Made by a program: the position numbers and the translations under genes. Positions 24,359-32,551 of a stretch of DNA of 64,000 bases are shown here, piece after piece; position 1 is the stretch's first letter, and every line of letters starts with the position of its first letter. The notes beneath the pieces are model-generated. The model ran no database searches. It was not told where the DNA came from and saw nothing but the letters and a program-made list of their open reading frames with translations. Origin of the DNA: UBA7672 sp034439955 (lineage in GTDB: Bacteria > Pseudomonadota > Alphaproteobacteria > Caulobacterales > Hyphomonadaceae). The stretch is from positions 28,943-92,942 of the forward strand of contig JAWXBJ010000090.1 in assembly GCA_034439955.1 (NCBI GenBank), written 5' to 3'.

Positions 24359-24727
24359 TTGGCCCGTATCGCAGGCGTCAACATTCCCACCGCCAAGCGC
24401 GTCGAGATCGCGCTGACCTATATTCACGGCATCGGTCCAGCGAAGGCGAAGGAAATCTGTGAGAAGGTCGGCATCGAGTCCGCGCGCCGGGTGAACCAGT
24501 TGTCCGATTCCGAGGTGCTCCGCATCCGTGAGACGATCGATGGCGATTACATGGTCGAGGGCGACCTGCGACGCGAAGTGGCGATGAACATCAAGCGCCT
24601 CATGGATCTCGGCTGCTATCGCGGCCTGCGTCATCGCCGCGGTCTGCCGGTCCGCGGTCAGCGCACGCATACCAACGCGCGGACGCGCAAAGGTCCGGCG
24701 AAGGCTATCGCCGGCAAGAAGAAATAG
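24359..24727 (+). CDS. rpsM: 30S ribosomal protein S13, TTG start
   Basis: S13 is a head protein contacting the P-site tRNA and forming bridge B1a. 122 residues, the usual alphaproteobacterial length. The start is TTG at 24359: it is the only position giving the family N-terminus (M)ARIAGVNIPTAKR, and aggag (24348-24352) is six bases upstream. HGIGPAKAKEICEKVGI is the helix-two-turn-helix; RGQRTHTNARTRKGPAK is the conserved tail. Confidence 0.95.
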   Translation: MARIAGVNIPTAKRVEIALTYIHGIGPAKAKEICEKVGIESARRVNQLSDSEVLRIRETIDGDYMVEGDLRREVAMNIKRLMDLGCYRGLRHRRGLPVRGQRTHTNARTRKGPAKAIAGKKK

Positions 24728-24744
24728 TCAGAGGACACCGATAG

Positions 24745-25134
24745 ATGGCTCGCGAAGCGACCCGGGTAAAGAAACGCGAACGCAAGAACATTGCGTCGGG
24801 CGTGGCGCATGTAAACGCCAGCTTCAACAACACGATCATCACCATCGCGGACGCTCAGGGCAACACGATTTCGTGGTCGTCCGCTGGAATGATGGGCTTC
24901 AAGGGCTCACGCAAATCGACGCCTTACGCCGCCCAGGTCGCCGCAGAGGATGCGGGCCGCAAGGCGCAGGAACACGGCATGAAGACGCTGGAGGTTCTGG
25001 TCCATGGACCAGGGTCTGGCCGCGAATCGGCGCTGCGAGCGCTTCAGTCCGTTGGCTTGTCGATAACGACCATCCATGACACGACATCCGTTCCGCACAA
25101 TGGATGCCGTCCCCCGAAACGCCGTCGCGTCTAG
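24745..25134 (+). CDS. rpsK: 30S ribosomal protein S11
   Basis: S11 forms part of the platform and the mRNA exit. 129 residues, the standard length. HVNASFNNTIITIADAQGN and the C-terminal TSVPHNGCRPPKRRRV are diagnostic. It follows rpsM by 17 bases; rpoA follows after 50 bases. No rpsD lies between rpsK and rpoA, as is normal for alphaproteobacteria. Confidence 0.97.
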   Translation: MAREATRVKKRERKNIASGVAHVNASFNNTIITIADAQGNTISWSSAGMMGFKGSRKSTPYAAQVAAEDAGRKAQEHGMKTLEVLVHGPGSGRESALRALQSVGLSITTIHDTTSVPHNGCRPPKRRRV

Positions 25135-25184
25135 ACGCGGCCGCGAACGATCGGGACTGATAGCAAGTCTGAGAGGCGATACAT

Positions 25185-26222
25185 ATGGCGCAACCCGCCG
25201 CTTCCGTGAACGATAAGAACTGGAAAGATCTGATCCGTCCCAACCGCCCGGTTGTGGAGCACGATCACGATCCCCAGCGCAAGGCCAAGCTGATCGTCGA
25301 GCCGCTGGAGCGCGGTTTTGGAACAACTCTGGGCAACGCCCTGCGCCGGGTGCTGCTGTCCTCACTGCAGGGCGCCGCGATCACGGGCGTGCAGATCGAC
25401 GGCGTCGTGCACGAATTCTCTTCCATCCCCGGCGTCCGCGAGGACGTGACCGACATCGTGCTGAACCTGAAGCGGATCGCGATCCGCATGGTTTCCGAAA
25501 CGCCCAAACGGGTGATGCTGAAGGCCAGCGGCGCTGGCCCGGTGCGGGCTGGCCAGATTGAAATGTCGGGCGACATCGAGATCCTCAATCCCGACCACAT
25601 CATCTGCACGCTGGACGAGGGCGCGGAAGTCCGCATGGAATTCACGATCGCCACCGGCAAGGGCTATGTCCCGGCCGACCGCAACCGGCCGGAAGACGCC
25701 CCGCTTGGATTTATTCCGGTCGATTCCATCTTTTCGCCGGTCGAGCGCGTCGGCATCTTCGTGGAAGACACCCGCGCGGGCCAGGTGCTGGATTATGATA
25801 AACTCACGCTGGACGTGCAGACCGATGGCTCTGTGACGCCCGAGAATGCGGTGGCCTACGCCGCGCGCATTCTTCAGGACCAGTTGCAGCTGCTTATAAC
25901 CTTCGACGAGCCGGTCACGGCTTCCTCTGCCGACGACGAACCGGACCTCGGCTTCAATCCGGTGTTGCTGAAGAAGGTCGACGAACTCGAACTGTCCGTG
26001 CGTTCGGCCAACTGCCTGCGCAACGACAACATCGTCTATATTGGCGACCTTATCCAGAAGTCCGAGGCGGAGATGCTTCGCACGCCGAACTTCGGGCGCA
26101 AGTCGCTCAACGAGATCAAGGAAGTGCTTGCCAGCATGGGTCTGCATCTCGGCATGGAAGTGGCGCAGTGGCCGCCCGAGAACATCGAAGACCTCGCCAA
26201 GAAATACGAAGACCACGCTTAA
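25185..26222 (+). CDS. rpoA: RNA polymerase alpha subunit
   Basis: Alpha subunit: the N-terminal domain (about residues 1-240) dimerises and assembles beta and beta-prime, and the C-terminal domain (about 260-330) binds UP elements and activators. 345 residues, a normal length. LERGFGTTLGNALRRVLLSS is the N-terminal domain signature; LRTPNFGRKSLNEIKEVLAS is the C-terminal DNA-contacting helix region. Next to rpsK and rplQ as usual. Confidence 0.97.
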   Translation: MAQPAASVNDKNWKDLIRPNRPVVEHDHDPQRKAKLIVEPLERGFGTTLGNALRRVLLSSLQGAAITGVQIDGVVHEFSSIPGVREDVTDIVLNLKRIAIRMVSETPKRVMLKASGAGPVRAGQIEMSGDIEILNPDHIICTLDEGAEVRMEFTIATGKGYVPADRNRPEDAPLGFIPVDSIFSPVERVGIFVEDTRAGQVLDYDKLTLDVQTDGSVTPENAVAYAARILQDQLQLLITFDEPVTASSADDEPDLGFNPVLLKKVDELELSVRSANCLRNDNIVYIGDLIQKSEAEMLRTPNFGRKSLNEIKEVLASMGLHLGMEVAQWPPENIEDLAKKYEDHA

Positions 26223-26258
26223 TCAAGGAGCGGTTCCGAGAGGGACCGGCTAGACCTC

Positions 26259-26681
26259 ATGCGCCACGGCTTTGCGCTTCGCAAACTCAACCGCACGCAC
26301 GAGCATCGCAAGGCGATGTTCGCGAACATGGCTGGCGCGCTCATTCGCCATGAGCAGATCACGACCACGCTTCCCAAGGCCAAGGAATTGCGCTCGGTCG
26401 TCGAGAAGCTGATCACGCTGGCGAAAAAGGGTGATCTCGCGGCGCGCCGTCAGGCGGCTGCAGCCCTCAAGGAAGACGATCTGGTCCAGAAGCTCTTCTC
26501 GACTCTGGGCGAGCGCTATCAGGACCGGCCGGGCGGATATACCCGCGTTCTCAAGGCTGGGTTCCGCCATGGCGACAACGCTCCGCTGGCGGTGATCGAG
26601 CTGGTGGACCGCGACCCTGACGCCAAGGGCATGGTCGATCGTGAGCGCCTCGAGCTTGAGGCCGAACTCGCAAACGCCTGA
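26259..26681 (+). CDS. rplQ: 50S ribosomal protein L17
   Basis: L17 lies near the tunnel exit. 140 residues beginning MRHGFALRKLNRTHEHRKAM, a signature start, followed by the conserved LIRHEQITTTLPKAKELR. It has an alphaproteobacterial C-terminal extension. Last gene of the alpha operon; a hairpin follows 25 bases after the stop. Confidence 0.96.
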   Translation: MRHGFALRKLNRTHEHRKAMFANMAGALIRHEQITTTLPKAKELRSVVEKLITLAKKGDLAARRQAAAALKEDDLVQKLFSTLGERYQDRPGGYTRVLKAGFRHGDNAPLAVIELVDRDPDAKGMVDRERLELEAELANA

Positions 26682-26705
26682 TCCATCGCACGAGTGGACA
26701 TTTGC

Positions 26706-26738
26706 AATGGCCGCCTGCAGGGGCGGCCGTTGAATTTC
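26706..26738 (+). terminator. Probable terminator after rplQ
   Basis: Stem ggccgcc (26709-26715) with ggcggcc (26722-26728), extendable by A-T and G-T pairs to about 10 bp, loop tgcagg, then a weak T-bearing tail (ttgaatttctgg). It closes the long ribosomal block. The T-run is poor, so efficiency is uncertain. Confidence 0.55.
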
Positions 26739-26827
26739 TGGCGTGGGGGGCCGCACCTACCCAGCCTGCCTTACGCGATACCTGTCCAGCCTTACCATGA
26801 AGACAATGGGTTGAACTCCGGTGGGCC

Positions 26828-26856
26828 TTGTTTGCGCCGGAATCTGGCCCTTATCT
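26828..26856 (+). promoter_or_regulatory. Weak promoter candidate upstream of the HtrA-like gene
   Basis: TTGTTT (26828-26833), 17-base spacer, TTATCT (26851-26856), 51 bases before the ATG at 26908. Both hexamers are imperfect. It is the best match in the 226-base gap after rplQ; I saw no envelope-stress sigma-factor motif that I would trust. Confidence 0.25.
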
Positions 26857-26907
26857 GCTAGGCATCCAGGCGGCGCCTCCAGCGTCGGCCGAGCGGCGGC
26901 AGGGTTC

Positions 26908-28422
26908 ATGAACAGGCAGAACATCCTACTGGTTGCGGCCGCCTCGGCCGTCACGGCTCTGACCATGCTGGCCGTGCCTGCGATGGGTCAGCTGGTCCAG
27001 GAAGAGTCGCCCGCCGAAACGGCGGCGCCAGCGCAATTCGCGCAGGCCCAGCCTTCGCCTGCCATTGAGCGCGTCGTCCCCGCCTCTCAGGCCTCGATGG
27101 CGCAGTCGTTTTCTCCGGTCGTCCGCACGACCGCTCCGGCCGTCGTCAACGTTTATTCCAGCGTCGAGGTGCAGCGCTCGAACTGTCCCTACGCCAACGA
27201 CCCGTTCTTCGCGCAGTTCTATTGCGGACGCGGATCGAGCGTCACGAAGGAGCGGGTCGAGAACTCGCTCGGCTCGGGCGTCATCGTGGGTGAAGATGGC
27301 GTCATCGTCACCAATAACCATGTCGTCGAGGCGGGCGACCAGTTCCGCATCGTGCTTCAGGACCGCCGAGAATTTCCAGCCACCCTCGTCATGGCCGACC
27401 AGCGCTCGGACCTCGCCGTCCTCAAGATTGACGCAGCGGGGGTAAGATTCCCGACACTCTCCTTCGCCGACACGCGCACCATGCTGGTCGGCGATCTCGT
27501 GCTCGCCATCGGCAATCCGTTCGGGGTCGGACAGACGGTCACCAGCGGCATCGTTTCGGCGCTGGCTCGCACCGATGTCGGTGTCTCGGACTATGCGTCC
27601 TTCATCCAGACCGACGCCTCGATCAACCCCGGCAATTCCGGCGGCGCGCTGGTCGACATGCAGGGACGGCTCGTGGGCGTCAACACCCTGATCTTCTCTA
27701 AGGGCGGCGGCTCTAACGGGATCGGCTTTGCCATTCCGTCCGAAATGGTCAAGCGCGTGGTCGACGCGGCCATGAATGGCGGCGCGCTGGTGCGTCCCTG
27801 GCTGGGCGCCAAAGGCGAGAGCGTCACGCCCGGCATCGCTCAGGGCCTGGGCCTCGACCGGCCCAAGGGCGTGCTGATCTCGGAAATCTTCCCGGGCGGA
27901 CCCGCCGCCAAGGGCGGGCTGAGGAAGGGCGATCTGGTGCTGACCATCGACGGCCGCGAAGTCTATGACGAGAAGGGTCTTAAGTTCGTCGCCGCGACCA
28001 AGGCGGCCGGAGAGAGCGTTTCGCTTCTGGTGCTGCGCGACAGGCGACAGCAGACGCTTTCTGTGAAACTCGCCGCGCCACCCGGCACGACCGACGCCGA
28101 GCTGAAACAGGTGCAGGGCCGCAACCCCTTCGCCGGCTCGGTTCTGGCCGAATTGTCGCCCGCGCTGGCCGAGGAGATCGGGCTCGATCCATTCCGCTAT
28201 GAAAGCGGCATGCTGGTCTACCGCGTCCCGCGCGGCAGCATCGCCTCGCGCCTGGGGCTGCGCCAGGGCGACATCGTCAAGGAGGTCAATGGCGCGCCGA
28301 TCCGCACAGCGCGCGACCTCGACGGCGTGCTGTCACGAGCACAGACCTCTGACGCCCAGGCTGTCTGGCGCCTCGCCATCGAGCGCAATGGCGAACGCAT
28401 CGAGACGTCGGTCAGGGTGTAA
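26908..28422 (+). CDS. Exported HtrA/DegP-family serine protease with two PDZ domains
   Basis: Periplasmic quality-control serine protease. 504 residues from ATG 26908, which gives a signal peptide (MNRQNILLVAAASAVTALTM... up to AMGQ); an in-frame extension from 26821 was rejected. The catalytic triad is complete: H138 in TNNHVVE, D168 in RSDLAVLKID and S244 in NPGNSGGAL. Two PDZ domains follow (about 290-375 and 415-500). A cysteine pair in NCPYANDPFFAQFYCGRG, just before the protease core, could form a disulphide. It directly precedes rarA. Deg-family membership is certain; the exact paralogue is not. Confidence 0.93.
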   Translation: MNRQNILLVAAASAVTALTMLAVPAMGQLVQEESPAETAAPAQFAQAQPSPAIERVVPASQASMAQSFSPVVRTTAPAVVNVYSSVEVQRSNCPYANDPFFAQFYCGRGSSVTKERVENSLGSGVIVGEDGVIVTNNHVVEAGDQFRIVLQDRREFPATLVMADQRSDLAVLKIDAAGVRFPTLSFADTRTMLVGDLVLAIGNPFGVGQTVTSGIVSALARTDVGVSDYASFIQTDASINPGNSGGALVDMQGRLVGVNTLIFSKGGGSNGIGFAIPSEMVKRVVDAAMNGGALVRPWLGAKGESVTPGIAQGLGLDRPKGVLISEIFPGGPAAKGGLRKGDLVLTIDGREVYDEKGLKFVAATKAAGESVSLLVLRDRRQQTLSVKLAAPPGTTDAELKQVQGRNPFAGSVLAELSPALAEEIGLDPFRYESGMLVYRVPRGSIASRLGLRQGDIVKEVNGAPIRTARDLDGVLSRAQTSDAQAVWRLAIERNGERIETSVRV

Positions 28423-28470
28423 AAGCACGCCTCGCTGGAATGAAGGTCGGCGGAGCGCTACATCTTTCTT

Positions 28471-29814
28471 GTGACCGACCTGTTTCAAGCCGCTGGCCTT
28501 GACGCCGCCGCGCCGCGCCCGCTGGCCGATCGCCTGCGTCCCGAGGCGCTCGAAGAAGTGGTGGGTCAGGAGCACCTGCTGGGGCCGGACGGTCCGATCG
28601 GACGCATGCTGGCGCAGGGGCGGCTGGCCAGCCTCATCCTCTGGGGACCACCCGGCGTCGGCAAAACCACCATTGCGCGCCTCCTCGCAAAACATGCGGA
28701 CCTAGAGTTCGAACAGCTCTCGGCGATCTTCTCCGGCGTGAAGGACCTTCGCGCCGTATTCGAAAGGGCCGAAGCCAAGCGCGCGATGGGCAAGGGCACG
28801 CTCTTGTTCGTCGACGAGATCCACCGCTTCAACCGGGCGCAGCAGGACGGTTTCCTGCCGTTCGTCGAACGTGGCGTCGTCACTCTGGTGGGCGCCACCA
28901 CCGAGAATCCCAGCTTCGAGCTCAACGGCGCGCTGCTGTCCCGAACGCAGGTGATGGTGTTGAAGCGCCTCGACGAACCGGCGATGGAAAGACTGATCGC
29001 CCGGACCGAAGCGCATATGGGAAAGCCGGCGCCGCTGACTCCAGACGCGCGCGTCGCGCTTATGGCGATGGCGGATGGCGATGGGCGCTATCTGCTCAAT
29101 ATACTGGAGGAGATGTTCGCCTGGCGGCTCAGTGCGCCGCTCGATGCGTCGGCGCTGCAAGCGGCCTTGCAGAAGCGCGCCCCGGCTTATGACAAGGATC
29201 GGGAGGAGCACTACAATCTCATCTCGGCCTGGCACAAGGCGACGCGCGGATCTGATCCCGACGCGGCGCTCTACTGGTTCTGCCGCATGCTGGAAGGCGG
29301 AGAGGATCCGCTGTTCCTGGCGCGTCGCATGATCCGCGCGGCCAGCGAGGATATCGGGCTCGCCGATCCGACCGCGTTGATGATCTGCAATGAGGCGGCG
29401 GCGGCCTATGAGCGGCTGGGGTCGCCCGAGGGTGAACTCGCTCTTGCCCAGGCGGCGATCCATCTCGCGACGGCGCCGAAATCGAACGCGGTCTACAAGG
29501 CTTTCGCCGCCGCCCGGGCGGCGGCTCGGGAGACCGGGTCGCTGGCGCCCCCCGCCCACATCCTCAACGCGCCGACGAAGATGATGAAGGATCTCGGCTA
29601 CGGGTCCGGCTACCAGTACGACCATGACGCCGAAGGCGGGTTTTCCGGCCAGAACTATTTCCCTGACGCGATGGAGCGGCAGAGCTTCTACCGGCCCAAG
29701 GGCGCCGGGCGCGAAGGGCCGATCCGCGAGCGGCTGGAGAAGCTGTCGCAAGTCCGCGAGGCGAGGGCGGATGACGAGGCCCCGCCAGTCGTGGTAAACT
29801 CAAAGGATGAGTGA
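28471..29814 (+). CDS. rarA: Replication-associated recombination protein A (RarA/MgsA)
   Basis: AAA+ clamp-loader-like ATPase acting at stalled replication forks. 447 residues with a GTG start at 28471 (VTDLFQAAGL). Walker A GPPGVGKT at residues 59-66, Walker B DEIH at 115-118, sensor region VGATTENPSFELN, and the RarA-specific C-terminal domain including EDIGLADPTAL and QNYFPDAMERQSFYRP. The last 8 bases overlap the start of the antitoxin gene, so that pair is probably co-translated with rarA. Confidence 0.95.
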   Translation: MTDLFQAAGLDAAAPRPLADRLRPEALEEVVGQEHLLGPDGPIGRMLAQGRLASLILWGPPGVGKTTIARLLAKHADLEFEQLSAIFSGVKDLRAVFERAEAKRAMGKGTLLFVDEIHRFNRAQQDGFLPFVERGVVTLVGATTENPSFELNGALLSRTQVMVLKRLDEPAMERLIARTEAHMGKPAPLTPDARVALMAMADGDGRYLLNILEEMFAWRLSAPLDASALQAALQKRAPAYDKDREEHYNLISAWHKATRGSDPDAALYWFCRMLEGGEDPLFLARRMIRAASEDIGLADPTALMICNEAAAAYERLGSPEGELALAQAAIHLATAPKSNAVYKAFAAARAAARETGSLAPPAHILNAPTKMMKDLGYGSGYQYDHDAEGGFSGQNYFPDAMERQSFYRPKGAGREGPIRERLEKLSQVREARADDEAPPVVVNSKDE

Positions 29815-30040
29815 ATCGGCTCTCAAATCTGCGTTCGAAGCGGTGCTGAACCTGCCGGAGGAAAATCAGGCGGAGGTCGCGCAAATATTGCTCCGATACG
29901 TCGAAGAACAGCGGTCACCGTCCCTATTGACGGGAAGTCAACGGGCGGAAGTGCGGCGCAGGCTCTCCGACCCGGACCGGGAAATGGTTCCCCATGAAGA
30001 AGTTGTTGCCGCTATTCGTCGGCGCATCTCCCTAAAATGA
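29807..30040 (+). CDS. Type II antitoxin, ParD/RelB-like
   Basis: 77 residues, acidic to neutral with an amphipathic helical N-terminus (EENQAEVAQILLRYVEEQR) and a tail with the pattern LSDPDREMVPHEEVVAAIRRR, seen in small antitoxins of ParDE-type modules (TIGR02574-like). The ATG at 29807 lies inside the last codons of rarA (8-base overlap) and the stop overlaps the toxin start by four bases (ATGA). Gene order antitoxin-toxin is standard. Family assignment is by pattern and context. Confidence 0.75.
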   Translation: MSESALKSAFEAVLNLPEENQAEVAQILLRYVEEQRSPSLLTGSQRAEVRRRLSDPDREMVPHEEVVAAIRRRISLK

Positions 30041-30321
30041 ATGTCTTCTGGTTAGGGGAGGCGGAGCGCGACTATCTCCGTATTGCGGACTACCAGATGC
30101 AGGAAAGTCCTCGACAGGCTGTGCGAGTGCTTGACCGTATCGACGCCGCAGCAAAAAATCTCGCCGACTTTCCAGACCGCTTTCGACGGGGACCAGAGCC
30201 CGGCACGCGCGAGCGTGTTGTTCAGGGACTGCCTTACATTCTCGTCTACCGCATGCAGGACGATTTCGTGGAGAAACTATCGATCTTCCACGCTGCCCAA
30301 GACCGGCCGTGTGGCGGCTGA
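30037..30321 (+). CDS. Type II toxin, RelE/ParE family
   Basis: 94 residues of the RelE/ParE fold: N-terminal FWLGEAERDYLRIADYQ, a helix hairpin with FPDRFRRGPEPGTRE, then the strand signature GLPYILVYRMQDDFVEKLSIFHAAQD. GTRE...PYILVY...FHAAQ is the ParE pattern, pointing to DNA gyrase rather than ribosome-dependent mRNA cleavage, but the target cannot be read from sequence. ATGA overlap with the antitoxin; the next gene begins two bases after its stop. Confidence 0.8.
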   Translation: MNVFWLGEAERDYLRIADYQMQESPRQAVRVLDRIDAAAKNLADFPDRFRRGPEPGTRERVVQGLPYILVYRMQDDFVEKLSIFHAAQDRPCGG

Positions 30322-30322
30322 C

Positions 30323-31087
30323 ATGGCGAGGCGCGACTACCAACAGTCCGGCGTCAGCGACGAGGACGACGCCTGGATCCGCTCTTTCGTGATCCACGAG
30401 GACGAGGCGCTCCTTGCGTTCAACAAACCAGCCGGACTGCCAGTGCAGACCCGCAATCCCGACGATCGCACTCTGGACAGCCTCCTCGCGGCGTTTGCAA
30501 AATCCAATGGCAAGCGTCCCCGGCTCGTCCACCGGCTGGACGCACAAACGTCCGGGGTCATCCTCGCCGGCAAGACCCAGCCAGCGGCGGCGGCGCTGAG
30601 CGCGGGGTTTGCGGGCCGGGACGTTCGGAAAACCTATCTCGCCGTGGTGTCCGGCGCGCCTCTGGCGCAGCATGGCGGTGACATCTCCATCGCCCTCGCG
30701 CGCTACCGGCCCAGGCCAGAGCTGGAGCTGATGCGGGCCGCGCGACCGGGTGACGGGAAGCCACAGGAGGCGCTGACGCGCTGGACGCTGCTCGCTTCGA
30801 ACGGAATGCACCATCTGCTGTCGCTCGCTCCGGAAACGGGGCGCATGCACCAGATCCGGGCGCACCTGTCCTTGATGGGCCGTCCCATTCTCGGCGACCC
30901 GTATTACGGCGGCGCGACCACTTTGCGGGGCGAACCGGTCCAGCGGATGATGCTTCATGCGGTACGGATCGCGGCCCCGCATCCCTCGGGCGGGCGGTTC
31001 GCTCTTTACGCCGCTCCGCCGCAGGATTTCGCGGCGGCGTTGACGATCGCGGAGCTCGATCTGGCCACGCCGCCGGTACGGGGCTAA
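30323..31087 (+). CDS. RluA-family pseudouridine synthase without S4 domain
   Basis: RNA uridine isomerase, 254 residues. The catalytic aspartate is D73 in RLVHRLDAQTSGV; GRMHQIRAHLSLMGRPILGDPYYGG is the RluA C-terminal motif. There is no N-terminal S4 RNA-binding domain, unlike the second synthase at 31474, so this is nearer RluA/TruC/RluE-type single-domain enzymes. Start ATG 30323 is one base past the toxin stop; the same frame is open far upstream but inside the toxin gene. Substrate RNA unknown. Confidence 0.88.
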   Translation: MARRDYQQSGVSDEDDAWIRSFVIHEDEALLAFNKPAGLPVQTRNPDDRTLDSLLAAFAKSNGKRPRLVHRLDAQTSGVILAGKTQPAAAALSAGFAGRDVRKTYLAVVSGAPLAQHGGDISIALARYRPRPELELMRAARPGDGKPQEALTRWTLLASNGMHHLLSLAPETGRMHQIRAHLSLMGRPILGDPYYGGATTLRGEPVQRMMLHAVRIAAPHPSGGRFALYAAPPQDFAAALTIAELDLATPPVRG

Positions 31088-31099
31088 GACACCCTCAGC

Positions 31100-31477
31100 A
31101 TGTTGAATTTCCTTGTTGTTGCGATAGGCGGGGCGGCGGGCGCCGTCGCGCGCTATGGCGTCAGCCTGGCGGTCGCGGGCCGGTCGGATGGCTGGCCCTG
31201 GCCGACCTTCGCCATCAATGTTTCCGGCAGCCTGTTGATCGGGGTGCTGGCCGGCTGGTTCGCGACGCGCCAGACGGACGGCGGGTCATGGGCGCTGCTG
31301 CTTGGGACCGGCGTGCTGGGCGGGTTCACGACATTCTCGGCCTATTCGCTCGAGACGGCGAAGATGATGGAACGCGCGGACTGGTGGGGAGCGTCAAGTT
31401 ATTCACTGGGTTCGATCGCCGCCGGCCTCGCGGCGGCGCTTGCTGGACTGGCGATCGCCCGCCGGGCGTTCGCATGA
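31100..31477 (+). CDS. crcB: Fluoride channel CrcB/Fluc
   Basis: Inner-membrane fluoride exporter that works as an antiparallel dimer. 125 residues with four hydrophobic segments. Motifs: GGAAGAVARYGVS near the N-terminus, FAINVSGSLLIGVLAG with the pore-lining Asn, and GVLGGFTTFSAYSLE, the Fluc signature whose Phe residues line the pore. Twelve bases after the preceding synthase and overlapping the next by four bases (ATGA). No fluoride riboswitch is visible because the gene is inside an operon. Confidence 0.93.
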   Translation: MLNFLVVAIGGAAGAVARYGVSLAVAGRSDGWPWPTFAINVSGSLLIGVLAGWFATRQTDGGSWALLLGTGVLGGFTTFSAYSLETAKMMERADWWGASSYSLGSIAAGLAAALAGLAIARRAFA

Positions 31478-32505
31478 CCTGGAATGCTGGTCAGGTGGTC
31501 AATCTCCCGGTCGAGCCGGGCGAGGACGACACGCGTCTCGACCGGTGGCTGAAGCGGAAGTTCCACGGCCTCACCCAGGGACAGATCGAGAAGACGCTGC
31601 GCAAGGGCGAAATTCGCGTCGATGGCGCGCGGGCGAAGTCCAACACGCGGCTCAAGGCCGGGCAGACCGTGCGCGTGCCGCCAATGGCCTCGGCTGGCGA
31701 TGCAGACGACCGGCCTCGACCCGAATCGGCCAGGATCAAATCCTCCGACGCCGACCTGATGCGCACCCTCGTCATCTACGAGGATGACACGATTATCGCG
31801 CTCAACAAGCCTGCCGGGCTGGCGGTGCAGGGAGGGACGGGCACGACGCGGCATATCGATGCGTTGTCCCGCGCACTCGTGCCGGACACCGCAGAAAAAC
31901 CAAGACTGGTCCATCGCCTCGACCGCGAAACGACCGGAGTGCTGATCCTGGCCAAGACGGTCGGCGCCGCCAACAAGCTGGGCGCGCTTTTTCGCGGGCG
32001 CGATCTGGAAAAGATCTACTGGGCGGTGACCATCGGCGTTCCCCATCCGCAGGATGGGGATGTTCGCGGCTGGATGATCAAGTCCGTCGGCCCGGGCGAC
32101 GACAAGGAAAAGATGCGCGCCGCAGAGCAGGGCGAGAAAGGTTCGGTGCACGCCTCGACCCAGTACACCGTCATCTCGAACGCCGGACAGAAAGCGGCCT
32201 GGGTCGGACTGAAGCCCGAGACGGGCCGCACCCACCAATTGCGCTTTCACATGGCGGGAATGGGCTGCGCCATCGTCGGGGACCGCAAATACACGTCCGA
32301 CCGGCTGGTCCCCAGCGGACTTGCGGAGGGTCTCCATCTGCACGCCCGGGCCATTCGCTTGCCGCCTCTCAGCGAGTTCGGTCGCCCGGTCGAGATCGTG
32401 GCGGTGTTGCCGGCGCATATGGAGGCGACATTCGCTGCGCTGGGGTTCAACGCGAACCAGGCCGGAGACCCTTTCTTCCATTTGAGGAAGATCCGGCGCA
32501 GATGA
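31474..32505 (+). CDS. RluC-type pseudouridine synthase (S4 + catalytic domain)
   Basis: 343 residues from ATG 31474, overlapping the crcB stop by four bases. The N-terminal S4 RNA-binding domain (about residues 18-80: DTRLDRWLKRKFHGLTQGQI) is followed by the catalytic domain with D150 in RLVHRLDRETTGVL and GRTHQLRFHMAGMGC. This layout matches RluC/RluD, which modify 23S rRNA. In other Hyphomicrobiales, as I recall, an RluC-type gene follows crcB and precedes the ATP12 gene; here it does so directly. Confidence 0.92.
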   Translation: MTWNAGQVVNLPVEPGEDDTRLDRWLKRKFHGLTQGQIEKTLRKGEIRVDGARAKSNTRLKAGQTVRVPPMASAGDADDRPRPESARIKSSDADLMRTLVIYEDDTIIALNKPAGLAVQGGTGTTRHIDALSRALVPDTAEKPRLVHRLDRETTGVLILAKTVGAANKLGALFRGRDLEKIYWAVTIGVPHPQDGDVRGWMIKSVGPGDDKEKMRAAEQGEKGSVHASTQYTVISNAGQKAAWVGLKPETGRTHQLRFHMAGMGCAIVGDRKYTSDRLVPSGLAEGLHLHARAIRLPPLSEFGRPVEIVAVLPAHMEATFAALGFNANQAGDPFFHLRKIRRR

Positions 32506-32551
32506 CGCGAATTTCCGAGGATTGCGAAAACGTCACCGGGGAGAGTTGCGG

